Shown here: positions 43,331 to 51,561 of the stretch, one piece after another
Layout: each line of letters begins with the position of its first letter
Position numbering within the stretch: position 1 is the stretch's first letter
NCBI RefSeq assembly: GCF_900114565.1
Contig: NZ_FOTM01000002.1
Span: forward strand, 1 to 64,000
Source: Leifsonia sp. CL147
GTDB taxonomy: Bacteria; Actinomycetota; Actinomycetes; Actinomycetales; Microbacteriaceae
Direction of reading: 5' to 3'
DNA: 64,000 nucleotides
Position numbers and translations under genes: made by a program
The notes under the pieces: model-generated
What the model was told of the DNA's origin: nothing
What the model saw: only the letters and a program-made list of their open reading frames with translations
The model's database searches: none

Positions 43331-44341
43331 TCACTTCTTCGGCGAGCCTGTCGACTCCCGAACGGTGAGATGAGTCGGGATCCGGTCCAGCCGGTGCGAC
43401 CGGTCCTTCGTCGTGAAGCTTCCGAGCAGGATGTCGGTGATCGCACGGCCCGCCTGCTCGCCGCCGGCGGTCACCGTGGTGAGCGGCGGATTGGTGAACG
43501 ACGCCCCGAAGATGTCGTCGCAGCCGATGACGCTCATGTCGTCGGGAACGCGGATGCCGCGGTGCTCGAAGCGGCCGAGAGCGCCGATCGCCAGCGTGTC
43601 GTTGAAGAAGATCGCGGCCGTCGCTCGGGAGAGCTCGACGGCATCTGCCGCTGCGGCACCGGCGGCAAGAGTGGGACGAAAGTTGCCCACCGGGATCAAC
43701 TCGACATCGTGTTGACTCGCCGCCGTCCGCAAGGCCCGATAGCGGGCCTGGTCGGACCAGGAGGTTGCGGGGCCGCGAACGTACGCGATCCTCGTGTGTC
43801 CCAAGGAGACCAGGTAGTCGAGGCCCTGGGCGAGACCGGCGGGAGTGTCGATCACGACACCCGAGATCCAGGGGACTTCACGGTTGAGCACGACAAGCGG
43901 GACGCGTTCGGCGACCTGATTGAGGATGGGGTCTGGGCTACGGGGGGACGCGAGAACGATCCCGTCGACACTTTCGGCGAGCTCCACGAGCCACTCCGCC
44001 TCGACTTGCTCCGATTCATCGCTGGTGACGAGCAACTGCATGAAGCCGGCCGCCTGCGCTTGTATCTGACTGCCGCGGATGAGGTCGAGGTTGAACGGAT
44101 TCGTCAGATTGGGGAGCATCAGCGCGATCGTGCCGCGGGCGATGCGCTGACGGCTCGACGGCAGCGTTGCGGACTCGTAGCCCAGTTCGCGGGCCTTTCG
44201 CACTATCCGCTCGTACATTTCCGGGCTCACCCGGTTCGGGTTCGACATCGCGCGCGAGACGGTCGAGGGTGCCACTCCGACCGCCGTTGCGATCTCGGTC
44301 AACGTCACCCTTCGGTGGATTCGCCGTTCGGGAAGCGCCAC
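43331..44341 (-). CDS. LacI-family transcriptional regulator
   Basis: The 336-residue regulator has the LacI helix-turn-helix (VTLTEIATAVGVAPSTVSRA, hinge near residue 60) and a periplasmic-binding-protein-like effector domain from about 70 (GTIALMLPNLTNPFNLDLIR to IGCDDIFGASFTNPPLTTV). GTG 44341 follows AAGGAG by 7 bases. It lies between a polyamine-type ABC operon and the divergent pxp cluster. An operator candidate overlaps its own leader, so autoregulation is likely. Confidence 0.92.
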   Translation of the reverse strand: MALPERRIHRRVTLTEIATAVGVAPSTVSRAMSNPNRVSPEMYERIVRKARELGYESATLPSSRQRIARGTIALMLPNLTNPFNLDLIRGSQIQAQAAGFMQLLVTSDESEQVEAEWLVELAESVDGIVLASPRSPDPILNQVAERVPLVVLNREVPWISGVVIDTPAGLAQGLDYLVSLGHTRIAYVRGPATSWSDQARYRALRTAASQHDVELIPVGNFRPTLAAGAAAADAVELSRATAAIFFNDTLAIGALGRFEHRGIRVPDDMSVIGCDDIFGASFTNPPLTTVTAGGEQAGRAITDILLGSFTTKDRSHRLDRIPTHLTVRESTGSPKK

Positions 44342-44366
44342 CAGAGTCTCCTTCGTGCATGGAATA

Positions 44367-44383
44367 TGGCAAGGATTTTGCCA
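44367..44383. promoter_or_regulatory. LacI operator candidate 2, at the lacI promoter
   Basis: TGGCAAGGATTTTGCCA has perfect 6-base arms and the same N7 spacing as site 1. It lies 26 bases upstream of the lacI start. Confidence 0.7.
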
Positions 44384-44453
44384 CTAGTGCCACGTCTGCG
44401 ATCCGAAGATCCGCGTTGTCACGACGATTAGCACCCGTAGTCCAGCACAAGCT

Positions 44454-44470
44454 TGGCACACCTAGTGCGA
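44454..44470. promoter_or_regulatory. LacI operator candidate 3, upstream of pxpA
   Basis: TGGCACACCTAGTGCGA matches TGGCA-N7-TGCCA with one mismatch and lies 63 bases upstream of pxpA, facing away from lacI. Confidence 0.55.
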
Positions 44471-44533
44471 CGTCGCGCGGTGGAAACGTAGTCTCTACGC
44501 ATGCTGGTGACGACGCGAGCACAAGGAGCCGAA

Positions 44534-45316
44534 ATGTCCAGGAAAGTCGATTTGGTCGCCGACCTCGGCGAGGGATACGGCGATTGGGCGATGGGCGACG
44601 ATGCGGCTCTCCTCGAGATCGTGACCTCGGCCAACATCGCCTGCGGCTTCCACGCCGGCGACCCGCGGATCATGGATCGCACGGTGGCCGAGTGCGTGCG
44701 CCGCGGCGTCGGTATCGGCGCCCACCCAGGCTTCCCCGACCTCGTGGGCTTCGGCCGCCGCGCGATGGACCTCACGGAGACCGAGGTCCGGACGGACGTC
44801 GTCTACCAGCTCGGCGCGCTCTCCGCGTTCGCCGCCTACCACGGCGCTCGCGTCGCACACGTCGCCCCGCACGGGCGTCTCGGCAACCTTGTCGCGACTC
44901 GCCCGGATTACGCCAGGGCGGTGGTCGACGCTGTGTCCCACATCGACCCGGGCCTGCGCATCCTCGCTCAGGATGGTGAGCTGGCCGATGCCGCCCGTGC
45001 CGCAGGGGTGGTCGTCGGCATCGTCGGGATCGCCGACCGTGCGTACGAGGACGACGGAACGCTCGTCCCACGATCGCAGCCAGGCGCGGTGATCCACGAT
45101 GCAGGGGAGATCGCCGAGCGCACGGTTCGCATGGTGACGGAGGGTGTGATCGACAGCCGTAACCGGGTCGCCATTCCGGTTGCTGTGGACACTGTCCTTC
45201 TCCACGGCGACACCCCGGCCGCGGTCGAGCTCGCCCGTCGCATCCGCGCCGAGCTCGAATCCGCGGGCGTGGTCATCGCGGCGCCCACCGCACTCGACGC
45301 GGAGGCGCGGCGATGA
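44534..45316 (+). CDS. pxpA: 5-oxoprolinase subunit A (LamB/YcsF family)
   Basis: The 260-residue protein shows the family opening VDLVADLGEGYGDWAMGDDA, ANIACGFHAGDPRIMDRTV and GAHPGFPDLVGFGRR. With PxpB and PxpC it forms an ATP-dependent lactamase that opens 5-oxoproline to glutamate. Positions normally reading HVKPHGALYN are HVAPHGRLGN here, an altered conserved loop that may reflect a different substrate. AAGGAG precedes ATG 44534. It is the first gene of a run of same-strand genes up to 53758. Confidence 0.9.
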   Translation: MSRKVDLVADLGEGYGDWAMGDDAALLEIVTSANIACGFHAGDPRIMDRTVAECVRRGVGIGAHPGFPDLVGFGRRAMDLTETEVRTDVVYQLGALSAFAAYHGARVAHVAPHGRLGNLVATRPDYARAVVDAVSHIDPGLRILAQDGELADAARAAGVVVGIVGIADRAYEDDGTLVPRSQPGAVIHDAGEIAERTVRMVTEGVIDSRNRVAIPVAVDTVLLHGDTPAAVELARRIRAELESAGVVIAAPTALDAEARR

Positions 45317-46044
45317 CCGGAGTCGACCGCTCCGACGTGCTCATCGCTGCCTGCGGCCCGGCTGCTGTCCGCATCGACGGCGTCTCGGGCGATCGCGAGC
45401 AGGACTGGCGCGTCGTGCATCAGATCGCCCGCCGCCTGGCGGCCCGCGGAGAGCTCGGTTTGACCGGCTCGATCCCCACGTACGAGGCGGTGCTCGTCGA
45501 GTTCGATCCGATGCTGATCACGATCGGAGCCGTGACGGAGCGGATTCAGGATGCGCTCGACGCTATCGATCCCGACGCTCCGCTCACCGCGGAGCCGCGC
45601 ACTTTCGTCGTACCCGTGCTCTACGGCGGAGACGGCGGCCCCGACCTGGACGACGTCGCCTCGCTGACCGGTTTGGACCGGGAAGAGGTGATCCGTCTGC
45701 ATCAGGAGCCTGAGTACATCGTCCGCTGTCTCGGCTCGCCGGGCGGCTCGCCCATGCTCGACGGCCCGGCCTTCCCGGTCCCGGTGCCGCGGCTCAGCAG
45801 CCCGCGGGCAAGCGTTCCGGCCGGCGTCGTCTCCGTGGCCGGCCGTCAGGCCACGATCGCCCCGGCCTCCGCTCCGGGCGGCTGGTGCGTCATCGGGCGC
45901 ACACCGCTGACCTTGCTCGATCTGTCCCGCGAGCCGCTGGTGCCCTATGCGCCGGGCGACCGCATCCGCTTCACACGCATCGACGAGGCGGAGTACACAC
46001 GCCTGGAGGGTCGCGCGCTCGTAGCCGAAGAGGTCGCGGCATGA
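45313..46044 (+). CDS. pxpB: 5-oxoprolinase subunit B (KipI-like)
   Basis: The 243-residue protein contains the carboxyltransferase C/D domain: VVHQIARRLAARG, VPTYEAVLVEFDP-type segment (IPTYEAVLVEFDP), FVVPVLYGGDGGPDLDDVAS and FPVPVPRLSSPRASVPAGVV. The C-terminal part (GGWCVIGRTPLTLLDLSREP) is the conserved substrate loop. It overlaps pxpA and pxpC by ATGA junctions, giving coupled synthesis of the complex. Confidence 0.9.
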   Translation: MTGVDRSDVLIAACGPAAVRIDGVSGDREQDWRVVHQIARRLAARGELGLTGSIPTYEAVLVEFDPMLITIGAVTERIQDALDAIDPDAPLTAEPRTFVVPVLYGGDGGPDLDDVASLTGLDREEVIRLHQEPEYIVRCLGSPGGSPMLDGPAFPVPVPRLSSPRASVPAGVVSVAGRQATIAPASAPGGWCVIGRTPLTLLDLSREPLVPYAPGDRIRFTRIDEAEYTRLEGRALVAEEVAA

Positions 46045-47072
46045 GCGGCGGAATCAGGGTCGACACGGCATCGATGGCCGTCGTGACGGACCTCGGACGT
46101 ACCCGGGGTCCCGCCCAGGGACTGCCGGTCAACGGAGCGCTCGACCAGTACTCGGCACGAATCGCGAACATCCTCGTCGCGAACCCCGAGCAGGCGCCCC
46201 TCATCGAGGTCACCGCCTTCGACTTCGCCTTCACCGCTCAGGCCGATCTGCTCGTCAGCGTCACCGGCGCGCCGATGACCGTCGATGTCGACGGCGTCGC
46301 CCGCCGCATGTGGGAGCCGGTGTCGATCGGCGCCGGTCAGCGTGTCGCGCTCTCCGCGATGACGGAGGGGCTGCGGACATACATCGCCGTCCATGGTTCG
46401 TTCGACGTGCCGCTCCTCCTCGGCAGCTGCGCGCCGGACACGGTCGCGGGATTCGGCGTGGTCCTCACCGCAGGGTGGCGACTCGATGTGCGCACCCCGG
46501 TGGCTCCCATCGTGAACCCCTACTTCGACATGTCGCTGTTCAACCTCGACGTGCTGATCCCCTACTTCGGCGACGACGCCGTCATCGACGTCACCGACGG
46601 CCCGGACGCGGGGCAGTTCCGCGGCGCCGGCGCGCGTCTTTTCGAGGCCACGTACACGGTCACGGCCAAGAGCAATCACATCGGGCTGCGCATGGCCGGC
46701 GACCTACCCGTCCGCAGCAGTTCCGAGGAGATGATCTCTCGCGGTGTTCCCATCGGTGCTGTCGAGGTTCCGCCCGGCGACGAACTCCTCGTGCTGCACC
46801 GCGGGCGCGGTGTCACCGCCGGTTACCCCGTTCTGGCCGTCGTCACGCCGCTCGCGCTCGACGACCTGGGGCAAGTCCGTCCGGGCCAGCAGGTGCGCTT
46901 CCGCCGCACGACCGTCGAGCGCGCTGAAGAGAACGTGCGCGCGTGGCGCGCACGACTCGACCGCCTCCGGCAGCGAGTCGACACCGTCTACGCCTGCCTC
47001 GGCGTCGACCGGCATCTCGAGCTGTGGGATCCCACGGGATCCCCTCGGCCTTCCCGGGCCTCTGCGGCCTGA
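46041..47072 (+). CDS. pxpC: 5-oxoprolinase subunit C (KipA-like)
   Basis: The 343-residue carboxyltransferase A/B-domain protein begins with TDLGRTRGPAQGLPVNGALD (family: DxGRxGxxxxGVPxSGAxD). It has NPYFDMS where a conserved substrate segment lies, and ends with the typical RFRRTTVERAEENVR motif. The usual S-G-A is N-G-A. It is expected to catalyse the phosphorylated-intermediate step of lactam opening with PxpA and PxpB. Confidence 0.88.
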   Translation: MSGGIRVDTASMAVVTDLGRTRGPAQGLPVNGALDQYSARIANILVANPEQAPLIEVTAFDFAFTAQADLLVSVTGAPMTVDVDGVARRMWEPVSIGAGQRVALSAMTEGLRTYIAVHGSFDVPLLLGSCAPDTVAGFGVVLTAGWRLDVRTPVAPIVNPYFDMSLFNLDVLIPYFGDDAVIDVTDGPDAGQFRGAGARLFEATYTVTAKSNHIGLRMAGDLPVRSSSEEMISRGVPIGAVEVPPGDELLVLHRGRGVTAGYPVLAVVTPLALDDLGQVRPGQQVRFRRTTVERAEENVRAWRARLDRLRQRVDTVYACLGVDRHLELWDPTGSPRPSRASAA

Positions 47073-47091
47073 CCATCGATAGGAGACAAGC

Positions 47092-47838
47092 ATGACGCTC
47101 ACCGCACCCGCCGCCGTATCCACGAAACCCCCGCACGTCACGACACGCATCGAGCGTGCCGACCCGGACGCCATCGCGCGGCTGGGCGAATTCACCGCGG
47201 CCACCATCCACGAAGCGCAGGGCCGCCGCGGCGCCCTCTCGTCGCGGATCAAGCCCATCGACCGCGACCGATCGTTTGTCGGGTCGGCCTTCACGGTGGT
47301 GTGCGCCCCACGCGACAACCTCATGCTGCAGGTCGCGATCCACTATGCGAAGCCCGGAGACGTGCTCGTCGTGTCGGCCGGGGAGTTCACCGAGGCCGGG
47401 ATGTTCGGTGACGTGCTCGGCAACGCCTGCAAGGCGAAGGGCATCGCCGCCCTCGTCACAGACGCCGGTGTACGCGACACGCACGAACTGCGCGAGCTCG
47501 GGCTGCCGGTCTTCTCCGGCAGCGTCTCCATCAAGGGCACGGTGAAGGAGACGCTCGGCCACATCAACCAGCCCCTCGTCTTCGGCGACGAGATCATCTA
47601 CCCGGGTGATGTCATCAAGGGCGACGCCGACGGTGTGGTGGTGGTGCGGCGAACCGAGGTCGAGGAGGCCATCTCGCTCTCGGCCGCCCGCGACGCCAAC
47701 GAGGCACGCCTCATCGAGCTCTACAAGCAGGGCCGGACGACGATCGACCTCTGCAACCTGCACGACGTGCTGCGCGACAAGGGCATCACGACCGATCTCG
47801 ACTCCGTCGACCCCGACCAGGGGCTGGGCGCACGATGA
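47092..47838 (+). CDS. RraA-family aldolase-like protein
   Basis: The 248-residue protein belongs to the RraA/4-hydroxy-4-methyl-2-oxoglutarate (HMG/CHA) aldolase family. ATIHEAQGRRGAL precedes SAFTVVCAPRDNLMLQVAIH, and the active-site stretch GIAALVTDAGVRDTHELREL holds the metal-binding Asp and substrate Arg. Family enzymes cleave 4-carboxy-4-hydroxy-2-oxoadipate or HMG to pyruvate. The plain RNase-E inhibitor role is unlikely in this catabolic cluster. ATAGGAGAC precedes the start. Confidence 0.85.
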   Translation: MTLTAPAAVSTKPPHVTTRIERADPDAIARLGEFTAATIHEAQGRRGALSSRIKPIDRDRSFVGSAFTVVCAPRDNLMLQVAIHYAKPGDVLVVSAGEFTEAGMFGDVLGNACKAKGIAALVTDAGVRDTHELRELGLPVFSGSVSIKGTVKETLGHINQPLVFGDEIIYPGDVIKGDADGVVVVRRTEVEEAISLSAARDANEARLIELYKQGRTTIDLCNLHDVLRDKGITTDLDSVDPDQGLGAR

Positions 47839-49079
47839 GCGCCACGGAGTCGGTCCCCACGGAGTTCGCGGCGACGGAGTTCGCCGCATCGGATCGCGTC
47901 CGCCGCATCCGTGAGTCGCCGAGCTCGGCGGCAGCCCACCGTGTCCGGGAGCTGAAGGCGAAGGGCCGCCGCATCGTCGACTTCACTGTCGGGGAGCCCG
48001 ACTTCGACACCCCGCAGCACATCAAGGACGCCGCTATCGCAGCGATCGTCGCGGGTGAGACGAAGTACACCCCGGTCAACGGGACGCCCGCACTCCGCGA
48101 CGCCGTGCGCACCCGGATGCTGCGCTCGTCGGGTATCCGCTACGAGGACACCCAGATCACCGTCGGGGGCGGCGGCAAACAGATCCTCTACCTGACGTTC
48201 GCCGCGACGCTGAACCCAGGTTCTGAAGTCATCATCCCGGCACCGTACTGGGTCTCCTACCCGGACATGGTGCTCGCGAATGACGGCACCCCGGTCATCG
48301 TGCAGACCTCGGCCGAATCGGGCTACAAGCTGACTCCGGAGTCTTTGCGCGCCTCCATCACTCCGCGAACCCGGTGGGTCGTCATCAACGCCCCCGGCAA
48401 TCCGACCGGCGCCGTCTACAGTGCCGAAGAAATCGCTGCGCTCGCCGCGGTGCTGGAGGAATCTCCGCACGTCTGGGTCCTGACCGATGAGATCTACGAC
48501 GAAATCCTGTTCACCGACGACCGATTCATCGGTTTCGCGGTGGGCGCACCCACCATCCGCGACCGGGTCTTCACGGTCAACGGCGTCTCGAAGTCGTACG
48601 CGATGACCGGGTGGCGTCTCGGGTATGCGGTCGGAGACGCCCGCCTGGTCGCGGCCATCAACAAGCTGCAGTCGCAGAGCTCGTCCTGTCCTTCGTCGAT
48701 CAGCCAGGCGGCGGCCGTCGCCGCGCTGACCGGCGATCAGACCTTTGTGCGGAAGAGCGTCGCGGCCTATGCCGAGCGTCGCAACCGCGCGGTGGAGCTG
48801 ATCGGGGCGGTCGAAGGGCTGCGCCCGGTCGCACCCGACGGCGCCTTCTATCTCTTCGTCGAATGCGCCGGACTGATCGGGAAGCGCACAGCAGAGGGTC
48901 AGCTTCTCAAGACGGACCAGGATGTGACGCTCTTCCTCCTCGACACTGCCGGTGTCGCGGTGATCCAGGGTTCGGCCTACGGCAGCGAGCCGTTCTTCCG
49001 CATCTCATTCGCGACGAGCCTGGAACAGCTCGAGCTGGGCGCCGCTGCCATCGCCGAGGCGGTGAAGGGGCTCTCCTGA
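47835..49079 (+). CDS. class I PLP aminotransferase (aspartate-aminotransferase-like)
   Basis: The 414-residue fold-type I aminotransferase has PLP-Lys253 in NGVSKSYAMTGWRLGYAVG, NAPGNPTGAVYS with the cofactor Asn, DEIYDEILF and the carboxylate-binding Arg in FFRISFAT. This is the AspC group Igamma. The extended N-terminus (about 25 residues) is unusual. It overlaps the aldolase gene by 4 bases. The likely role is conversion of the glutamate-like lactam-opening product to its 2-oxo acid. Confidence 0.92.
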   Translation: MSATESVPTEFAATEFAASDRVRRIRESPSSAAAHRVRELKAKGRRIVDFTVGEPDFDTPQHIKDAAIAAIVAGETKYTPVNGTPALRDAVRTRMLRSSGIRYEDTQITVGGGGKQILYLTFAATLNPGSEVIIPAPYWVSYPDMVLANDGTPVIVQTSAESGYKLTPESLRASITPRTRWVVINAPGNPTGAVYSAEEIAALAAVLEESPHVWVLTDEIYDEILFTDDRFIGFAVGAPTIRDRVFTVNGVSKSYAMTGWRLGYAVGDARLVAAINKLQSQSSSCPSSISQAAAVAALTGDQTFVRKSVAAYAERRNRAVELIGAVEGLRPVAPDGAFYLFVECAGLIGKRTAEGQLLKTDQDVTLFLLDTAGVAVIQGSAYGSEPFFRISFATSLEQLELGAAAIAEAVKGLS

Positions 49080-49143
49080 CCGCCTCCGCGGTCGCGCGAC
49101 CTCCCGAATCGCCACGCCATGATTTCATGAGAAGGAACCGACT

Positions 49144-50193
49144 GTGTCATCACGTCTTCGCGTCGCGGTTGCTGCGCCCCTGACCGACGCGCTCCACGCG
49201 CTGATCGAGACCGCCGAGCCGCGGGTCGAGCTCATGCGCGATGCGAGCCTGGTCGCACCGAAGCGGTGGGACGCGGACTTCTCCGGTGATCCGGGATTCC
49301 GGCGCACCCCGGAGCAGCAGAGCCGTTTCGAGGCCTTGCTCGACTCCGCCGACGCGCTCTACGGCATCCCGGACGTCGATCCGGACGCGCTGTCCCGCAC
49401 CATCAAAGCGAACCCCGGGCTGCGCTGGGTGCACACGATGGCCGCTGGCGGCGGCGGCCAAGTGCGGGCCGCAGGCCTGTCGCCGGCGGAACTCGAGCGG
49501 GTGGCATTCACAACCTCCGCCGGCGTCCACGGTGGCCCGCTGGCCGAGTTCGCAGTCTTCGGCATCCTGGCCGGTGCCAAGGATCTGCCCCGGCTGATCG
49601 CACAACAGCGTGCCCGGACGTGGAGCGGGCGGTGGGCGATGGGACAGGTGGCCGACCAGACGATCCTTGTGCTGGGCCTCGGCGGAATCGGGGGCGTCGT
49701 GGCTCGCCGGCTCTCGGACCTGGGTGCGACCGTCCTCGGCGTCAGCCGCCGAAACGTGGAAATCGACGGAGTGGACCGAATCGTGCATCCCGATGACATC
49801 GTGGCGGAGGCGCCGAAGCTGGACGCGGTAGTGAGCACGCTCCCCGGCACCGACGCGACGCACCATCTTCTCGGCGGCGAGTTCTTCGCAGCACTGTCCG
49901 GCGGAACGACGATCGTGAACGTCGGCCGTGGCAACGTGATCGACGAGGCCGCGCTGGTGGAGGCGCTGGACGCCGGCCGAGCCGGTTTCGCCGCGCTCGA
50001 TGTGTTCGAGGTGGAACCGCTGCCGGACACGAGCCCGCTGTGGTCCCGCGCCGACGTGCTGATCAGCCCGCACACTGCCGCACTCGACGCCGGCGAAGAG
50101 CGCCGCATCGCGGAGCTCTTCGCTGACAACGCCGGCAGGCTGCTCGACGGACGGCTGCTGCGCAACCGTGTCGACACCGTCGAGTTCTACTGA
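49144..50193 (+). CDS. D-isomer-specific 2-hydroxyacid dehydrogenase
   Basis: The 349-residue enzyme has the NAD(P) motif GLGGIGGVVARRL and the catalytic trio: Arg in VGRGNVIDEAAL, Glu in FEVEPLP and His in SPHTAALD. It resembles the GhrA/phosphonate-dehydrogenase-like group with glyoxylate/hydroxypyruvate reductase activity. AAGGA stands 7 bases before the GTG start. The 64-base gap to the aminotransferase holds no terminator. Confidence 0.92.
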   Translation: MSSRLRVAVAAPLTDALHALIETAEPRVELMRDASLVAPKRWDADFSGDPGFRRTPEQQSRFEALLDSADALYGIPDVDPDALSRTIKANPGLRWVHTMAAGGGGQVRAAGLSPAELERVAFTTSAGVHGGPLAEFAVFGILAGAKDLPRLIAQQRARTWSGRWAMGQVADQTILVLGLGGIGGVVARRLSDLGATVLGVSRRNVEIDGVDRIVHPDDIVAEAPKLDAVVSTLPGTDATHHLLGGEFFAALSGGTTIVNVGRGNVIDEAALVEALDAGRAGFAALDVFEVEPLPDTSPLWSRADVLISPHTAALDAGEERRIAELFADNAGRLLDGRLLRNRVDTVEFY

Positions 50194-50305
50194 CTTTCAT
50201 CGTCCCTCCGGAGCAGAACATGATGTCGAACACCACCACAGCGGTCGTCGTTTCCGCAGTCGCTGCGAACCCCTCCGTGTCTGGCACCGTTCTCCTGGAG
50301 TGCTC

Positions 50306-50845
50306 ATGACCGCGCCATTGATCGTGCTCATGGGGGTCTCCGGCAGCGGGAAGTCCACGATCGGTGCCGCTTTCGCACAACGGCTCGGCGTCCACTTCAT
50401 CGATGGCGACGATCTGCACTCGGCGGCGAACATCGCCAAGATGACGGCGGGGATCCCGTTGGAAGATGCCGACCGCTGGCCATGGCTGGCCGACATCGGG
50501 CGCACTTTGAGCGACCACAGCACCAGCGGCCTCGTGATCGCCTGCTCGGCGCTCAAGCGAACCTACCGCGATGTGATCCGTTGGGAGGCGCCCACGACGG
50601 TCTTCGTCCATGCCCACGGCGAGGCCGAGCTCATCCACAGCCGCATGGCGGCACGGCCCGGCCATTACATGCCCGTCGCGCTGCTGCACAGCCAGCTGGC
50701 CATCCTCGAACCGCTGGCGGAGGACGAGAACGGCCTCGTCCTCGACATCCAGCTGCCCGTCGACGAGCTGGTCGAGTCTGTTCAGCTCACCCTTGCAACC
50801 CAAGAAGGGTTGTCATGGGCCACGACCGAAGAGTCCAACCGCTAG
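50306..50845 (+). CDS. gluconokinase-type carbohydrate kinase
   Basis: The 179-residue P-loop kinase has Walker A GVSGSGKST (10-18), FIDGDDLHSAANIAKM and IPLEDADRWPWL, and the CSALKRTYRD motif. These are the marks of GntK (gluconate to 6-phosphogluconate). GGAG is 5 bases before ATG 50306. In a cluster with no gluconate importer of GntP type, a related hydroxy acid may be the substrate. Confidence 0.9.
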   Translation: MTAPLIVLMGVSGSGKSTIGAAFAQRLGVHFIDGDDLHSAANIAKMTAGIPLEDADRWPWLADIGRTLSDHSTSGLVIACSALKRTYRDVIRWEAPTTVFVHAHGEAELIHSRMAARPGHYMPVALLHSQLAILEPLAEDENGLVLDIQLPVDELVESVQLTLATQEGLSWATTEESNR

Positions 50846-50862
50846 CGACGAAGGAGCCCACC

Positions 50863-51234
50863 ATGTTCACCGCCCCACTCGAATCCGTCCCAGGTCTCGA
50901 CAGCGGCGAGGCCCCGACTCAGAAGGTCGGTGCCGGCGTCCGCCATCGGACTGAGAACGGTTCTCCGTTCGTGATCCTCACCGGCCGCGCCATGATCGAG
51001 TTCGACGACGAGGACTCCCTCGTCTTCGTCCGTCGGGGCTCGATGTGTCGGCTGCCGACAGGCGCCGCGACCCGGTGGACCGTGTCAGAGCCGATCGAGT
51101 ATCTGCCTGTGACCGAAGCCTCGGTCGTGTTCAGAGACCACGACGATGGACGGGCACGGGGTGCACGGGGTGGAGTGGACGTCGACCAGGGCCGCCCGGT
51201 GCGCCCCTTCCGGCCGCGCAGGCACGTTTCCTGA
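50863..51234 (+). CDS. small cupin-type protein
   Basis: The 123-residue protein shows a cupin-like run: VILTGRAMIEFDDEDSLVFV, RRGSMCRLPTGAATRWTVSE. It resembles DUF861/EutQ-type cupins, without the usual His metal ligands. AAGGAG is 6 bases before the ATG. The last 30 residues (RARGARGGVDVDQGRPVRPF) are low-complexity and may be a spurious extension. Function is unknown; cupins in such clusters often act as isomerases or cyclases. Confidence 0.65.
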   Translation: MFTAPLESVPGLDSGEAPTQKVGAGVRHRTENGSPFVILTGRAMIEFDDEDSLVFVRRGSMCRLPTGAATRWTVSEPIEYLPVTEASVVFRDHDDGRARGARGGVDVDQGRPVRPFRPRRHVS

Positions 51235-51561
51235 CCGCGCGGTCGCGTGGCCGCTGCTTCGGCACAATTCGTGCCATTCATGCACAGGCAACGCCCTCAG
51301 ATCCGGACACACGGAACGCGACATCGGGCGTGGGTATAAGGCTTTTGACCAGGTATTTGTGAGCCGGAAAATCTCGGCGACGCGAGCTAGCGACGCAAGC
51401 GGGCCCGCACATGTTTGGCACAGAGTACCGACGGGAGGCGACGGCTTCGCTCAACGCAGCTACGGTGGTCGATCAGGAGCACCGACCAGCGTGGAGCAGC
51501 TCGCGTTCTCTCACCCCGCGCTCCGGAGATCAGCTCCGCCCTCATCGCCGATGGAGACGAT
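51235..51561. other. 327-bp intergenic region with the MFS promoter
   Basis: No gene is seen. It contains a LacI operator candidate at 51260-51276. The rest must include the promoter of the transporter gene; GGAGACGAT precedes its ATG. Confidence 0.55.
51260..51276. promoter_or_regulatory. LacI operator candidate 4, upstream of the MHS transporter
   Basis: On the minus strand it reads TGGCACGAATTGTGCCG, one mismatch from TGGCA-N7-TGCCA. It lies in the only long gap of the plus-strand cluster. Confidence 0.6.

Noticed and set aside
43025-44431. 468-codon plus-strand open frame opposite lacI
   Set aside because: It is a shadow of the LacI gene, whose helix-turn-helix and effector domain are clear on the minus strand.
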